A stretch of 8,482 bases of DNA, taken from contig CAMNWW010000083.1 of the NCBI GenBank assembly GCA_946566415.1, positions 1-8,482 on the forward strand. The letters are read 5' to 3'. Positions 6,405 to 8,482 of the stretch are shown one piece after another; position 1 is the first letter of the stretch; the number at the start of each line of letters is the position of its first letter. Under the pieces are notes generated by a model. That model made no database searches. It was not told the DNA's origin and saw only the letters and a list, made by a program, of their open reading frames with translations. Source of the DNA: an uncultured Lachnospiraceae bacterium (GTDB lineage: Bacteria; Bacillota; Clostridia; Lachnospirales; Lachnospiraceae). The position numbers and the translations under genes are program-made.

Positions 6405-6545
6405 TTATGCCAACTGCATAACCTCGCTTTTCACTTCCTCAATCTCCTCATCTGATAATTCCGGGAAAAATGTCTGAATTTCATCTATACAAATTTTGCC
6501 TTTTTGCAACATAAGAATTGCCTTCTCTTTTACCTTATCTTGATA
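6405..6545 (-). pseudogene. Gene remnant resembling the C-terminal tail of Rpn/PD-(D/E)XK transposase-like proteins
   Basis: Between an in-frame stop at 6546-6548 and TAA at 6405-6407 there are 46 sense codons. The peptide includes KEKAILMLQKGK, DEIQTFFPEL and SDEEIEEVKSEVMQLA. This helical, acidic tail (hydrophobic helix, KGK, then xxEIxxFFPELSxEEI) resembles the ends of Rpn-family recombination-promoting nuclease/putative transposase proteins that are abundant in Lachnospiraceae. No catalytic region is present and the sequence upstream is the exporter gene, so it looks like a leftover fragment. An ATG at 6512 with no good ribosome site could start a 35-residue peptide. The family call is by resemblance only. 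Confidence 0.5.
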
Positions 6546-6565
6546 TTATCCGATACCACTCAACA

Positions 6566-7342
6566 TTATTGCAACATATTCACCGATATTACAACCACTC
6601 CCAAAGTCACCAGGACAATCCCTGTCACCCGGTTCAAGGTCTTCGTATCCGCCTTGTTTGCGATTACCGCCGCGATTCTCGCCCAGATAAAAGTGAAAAT
6701 AATGCACAGAATCAGGCTCGTCACATCCGGCAGCCCTCCGATCCTGAAGTGGCTTACCGCGCCGGTAAGGGCTGTAAACGCCATAATGAAAACGCTCGTC
6801 CCCACGGCGCATTTTAGTTCATATCCAAGCACCGAGGTAAGGATAAGGAGCATCATCATTCCGCCGCCTGCGCCGACAAACCCGCAGATAAATCCAATCC
6901 CGCTTCCACAAATGACCGACTGCACCACACGTTTTCTAGGGTCGACCGCATCCATCGCCTGCTTCGTCGTTACCACCGGCTTCACTATAAATTTGATCCC
7001 TAAAAGCATCGTCATAAATACAGAAAAGCTTCCCATCGTAGTATTCGGCACTTTACTTGCCACATAACTTCCCATCATTGTGAAAAGAAGAACAAAAACC
7101 ATCATAACAAGTCCATTTTTGATATCAATATTCTTATTCTTCTTATAAGTATAAGCGCTTACCGCACTTGCCAGCACATCGCTCGCCAGTCCGATCCCTA
7201 CCGCATGATACGCAGGCATTCCCAGAAATGTGATCAACACCGGCCCCACTACAGCCGCTGCGCTCATTCCGGCAAATCCTGTTCCAATACCTGCCCCGGC
7301 TCCCGCCAGGAAACACGCTATGATTTTCACCGCTAATTCCAT
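6566..7342 (-). CDS. Sulfite exporter TauE/SafE-family membrane protein
   Basis: This 258-residue integral membrane protein of the TauE/SafE (DUF81) permease family is usually linked to export of sulfite, sulfonates or other small anions. Two family repeats are visible: GAGAGIGTGFAGMSAAA at 14-30 and GFICGFVGAGGGMMMLL at 150-166, each followed by a conserved helix (HAVGIGLASDVLASAVSA, 46-63; GTSVFIMAFTALTGAVSH, 181-198). About seven to eight hydrophobic segments span 5-40, 45-65, 77-95, 103-123, 141-172, 180-197, 205-230 and 238-257. ATG at 7342 is chosen because AAGGAG (7351-7356) lies 8 nt upstream; an in-frame GTG at 7351 overlaps that site. It begins 27 nt after the MarR gene, so the two form an operon. 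The substrate cannot be read from sequence, and the family name should not be taken as proof of sulfite export. Confidence 0.9.
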   Translation of the reverse strand: MELAVKIIACFLAGAGAGIGTGFAGMSAAAVVGPVLITFLGMPAYHAVGIGLASDVLASAVSAYTYKKNKNIDIKNGLVMMVFVLLFTMMGSYVASKVPNTTMGSFSVFMTMLLGIKFIVKPVVTTKQAMDAVDPRKRVVQSVICGSGIGFICGFVGAGGGMMMLLILTSVLGYELKCAVGTSVFIMAFTALTGAVSHFRIGGLPDVTSLILCIIFTFIWARIAAVIANKADTKTLNRVTGIVLVTLGVVVISVNMLQ

Positions 7343-7369
7343 AATAACCACTCCTTTGTCCTTTGTTCC

Positions 7370-7792
7370 CTATTTCAGTGCGGAAACGATATTCTCCGTT
7401 ATCTTTCCTATCAGCAGCTTAAGCTGCTGTTTCTCCTCGTCGGTAAATACCTCCAGAAGCTTCGCCGCGAATTCTTCCTGTGCTTTCCTCCCATCCGCGA
7501 CAGCCTCCGCCGCAGCATCACATACTTTCAAATGCACCGTTCTACGGTCCATTCCCCGGTATTCGCCAAAGATATACCCTCTCTCCTGCAAAGTCCTTAC
7601 AGATAGGGACACATGTGACTTTGACAAATACCTCTTTTTCACGATCTCTGTCGCTGTACTGCACTCCGGGTTATTCGCCAAAAACATGAGGACATGAAAT
7701 TCAGCACGTGTCATCTGATATTTTGTGCATACTTTATCACATATCCTTGCATATAGCTCTGTCCCCGCCGAATAGTTTTCCAATAGATTCAC
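7370..7792 (-). CDS. MarR-family transcriptional regulator
   Basis: This 140-residue winged-helix dimer protein has the usual MarR length. A dimerisation helix runs from about 1-25, the winged HTH from about 29-95 with recognition helix SKSHVSLSVRTLQERGYI (57-74), and the wing YRGMDRRTVHLKV (78-90) carries the typical D-R-R. A C-terminal helix pair (98-138) completes the dimer interface. GTG at 7792 is chosen because AGGGAGG (7800-7806) lies 7 nt upstream. The frame stays open to 7933, but that longer version would contain the promoter. Helix 1 has Cys18 and Cys22 (CDKVC), which may allow redox or metal sensing; this is speculative. It probably represses itself and the exporter gene 27 nt downstream through the half-sites at 7824-7843. 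Confidence 0.92.
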   Translation of the reverse strand: MNLLENYSAGTELYARICDKVCTKYQMTRAEFHVLMFLANNPECSTATEIVKKRYLSKSHVSLSVRTLQERGYIFGEYRGMDRRTVHLKVCDAAAEAVADGRKAQEEFAAKLLEVFTDEEKQQLKLLIGKITENIVSALK

Positions 7793-7799
7793 TGTGATT

Positions 7800-7806
7800 C
7801 CTCCCT
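7800..7806 (-). promoter_or_regulatory. Ribosome binding site deciding the MarR GTG start
   Basis: AGGGAGG on the minus strand lies 7 nt before GTG at 7792. No in-frame upstream codon has a comparable site, and longer versions would begin at or before the promoter. Confidence 0.8.
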
Positions 7807-7823
7807 GTTCCGCACCGCCATAT

Positions 7824-7843
7824 TGTTCTATTTTGAACAGTTC
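7824..7843. promoter_or_regulatory. Probable MarR autoregulatory operator
   Basis: TGTTC (7824-7828) and GAACA (7835-7839) form a dyad with a 6-nt centre. GAAC-A-GTTC (7835-7843) forms a second, overlapping dyad that shares the middle half-site. The cluster starts about 10 nt downstream of the -10 box, a typical place for MarR repressors to act. Confidence 0.6.
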
Positions 7844-7853
7844 GTTTTTGTAC

Positions 7854-7881
7854 ATTATAGCATGTTTGAGATATATGTCAA
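7854..7881 (-). promoter_or_regulatory. Sigma-A promoter of the marR-tauE operon
   Basis: On the minus strand TTGACA (7881-7876) is separated by 16 nt from TATAAT (7859-7854). The -10 is preceded by TGC, giving an extended -10. Both hexamers are perfect. The leader is about 55 nt before the GTG at 7792. Confidence 0.88.
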
Positions 7882-7884
7882 GAT

Positions 7885-7929
7885 AAACAAGGCATGGTAA
7901 TCCTTCCTGGATACCATGCCTGTTTTTTT
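7885..7929. terminator. Long bulged hairpin with T run (intrinsic terminator)
   Basis: GGCATGGT (7891-7898) pairs with ACCATGCC (7913-7920), and the stem extends inward through ATCC/GGAT (7900-7903 with 7909-7912) around a TTCCT loop. Outward, AAAC/GTTT pairs across a single-A bulge. Seven T (7923-7929) follow on the plus strand. On the minus strand the hairpin is followed by TTGTTTAT, a weaker T tract, and could end the transcript of the 101-residue gene just before the MarR promoter. Confidence 0.7.
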
Positions 7930-7982
7930 CCATAATCTGTCAAAATATCTCTGTTTCCTAATTCCAGACTATGTAAATTGTT

Positions 7983-8288
7983 TTATTCAGATGCCTTGAT
8001 TCCTTTTAATAATCCTGACCGCATTAGTACTCTAATTGCGTCATTTAAACCGGCCACATAACAAATATCCGCATATCGGTTATATGTCGTCCTCACGCAG
8101 GCAATATAATCATTTACCAGCATTCTCTGATTTCTCTCCAGCTTTAGTTCCATGTATCTTTGTTCCAGTTCCCTCTGGTCCTCACTGTCTTTCAAATAAG
8201 TTGCATCTGACATACTAAGTTCTTCTCGACTATTATCCATGAATTGTACTATACCCATGTCCATCATTTTGTCCATAATTTGTTCCAT
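7983..8288 (-). CDS. Small helical protein of unknown function
   Basis: This 101-residue protein was not assigned to a family. The first 18 residues are Met-rich (seven Met: MEQIMDKMMDMGIVQFMD) and amphipathic. Residues 36-56 (from EDQREL) are charged and probably form a helix or short coiled coil. YNRYADICYVAGLNDAIRVL at 69-88 looks like a second helix with an aromatic-rich face. No signal peptide, membrane segment or catalytic motif is visible. It is very likely expressed: ATG at 8288 follows AAGGAGG (8296-8302) with 7-nt spacing, and a good promoter lies upstream. Similar small helical proteins occur in clostridial accessory regions, but no role is assigned. Confidence 0.75.
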   Translation of the reverse strand: MEQIMDKMMDMGIVQFMDNSREELSMSDATYLKDSEDQRELEQRYMELKLERNQRMLVNDYIACVRTTYNRYADICYVAGLNDAIRVLMRSGLLKGIKASE

Positions 8289-8355
8289 GTGCTTTCCTCC
8301 TTTGATATTATGATGTGCAAGAAACCTAATCAGACTTTTAAGAACTTACACATCT

Positions 8356-8385
8356 ATCATAGATTTTCCATAATAAGTATGTCAA
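8356..8385 (-). promoter_or_regulatory. Sigma-A promoter of the 101-residue protein gene
   Basis: On the minus strand TTGACA (8385-8380, perfect) is separated by 18 nt from TATGAT (8361-8356, 5 of 6). This gives a leader of about 60 nt before the ATG at 8288. Confidence 0.7.
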
Positions 8386-8482
8386 CAAAATTTTCCCTAC
8401 AAATTCTATCATTCTTCGACATCATCTTAAAGCGAATCAATAGTTTAGACTCTGGGATTTTAGGAGCCGACAGGGGTTTTCC
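8386..8482. other. Window-edge stretch with no recognised gene
   Basis: One minus-strand frame is open from the edge to TGA at 8357-8359 (41 codons). It runs through the promoter, its peptide is not recognisable, and an open frame of this length is unsurprising. Nothing else is supported here. Confidence 0.4.

Noticed and set aside
6566..7342. Sulfoglycolysis cluster including the TauE exporter
   Set aside because: The exporter is on a separate operon behind a strong terminator and a gene remnant, with its own MarR regulator, and no recognised sulfoquinovose enzyme is in the window.
7370..7933. 187-residue version of the MarR protein
   Set aside because: The extra 47 codons contain the terminator hairpin, the promoter and the operator; the GTG at 7792 has the ribosome site and gives the usual family length.
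8357..8482. Partial minus-strand gene entering from the right edge
   Set aside because: 41 open codons in an AT-rich region that runs through a promoter, with no recognisable peptide, is weak evidence.

Overview
The window looks like the chromosome of a clostridial Firmicute, most likely a gut Lachnospiraceae relative. This is inferred from strong AAGGAGG-type ribosome binding sites, sigma-A promoters of the TTGACA/TATAAT type in AT-rich gaps, coding DNA of medium GC, and the mix of protein families. No rRNA, tRNA, CRISPR array or intact mobile element is visible.

Region 1 (1-6383) is a sugar-catabolism module. Four genes lie on the minus strand in the order of transcription: class II ketose-bisphosphate aldolase (3947-4822), RpiR-family regulator (3026-3889), ADP-dependent phosphofructokinase/glucokinase-family kinase (1657-2997), and, after a 205-nt gap with its own near-perfect promoter, an FGGY-family xylulokinase-like kinase (1-1451, cut by the window edge). 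Divergent from the aldolase, a mannose-6-phosphate-isomerase-like cupin (5075-6271) is read on the plus strand and ends at a 20-bp hairpin terminator. Read together, the enzymes could isomerise an aldose to a ketose (cupin), phosphorylate it (FGGY kinase), phosphorylate it again (ADP-type kinase) and split the bisphosphate (aldolase), with the SIS domain of the RpiR protein sensing a phosphosugar. The substrate is unknown and no transporter lies in the window. Two gaps in this region hold similar GTGAAAA-N-TTTTTTC elements. The gap before the FGGY kinase also holds a long dyad and a 12-bp tandem repeat on the -35 box.

Region 2 (6384-7881) holds a remnant of the 3' end of a gene that resembles the tail of Rpn/PD-(D/E)XK transposase-nuclease proteins, then a two-gene minus-strand operon: a MarR-family regulator (7370-7792, GTG start) followed by a TauE/SafE-family membrane exporter (6566-7342). 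The MarR promoter has an extended -10, followed immediately by GAAC/GTTC inverted half-sites, which suggests autoregulation.

Region 3 (7885-8482) holds a strong hairpin with a T run, a 101-residue helical protein of unknown function (7983-8288) with its own promoter, and about 100 nt at the edge in which nothing is recognised.
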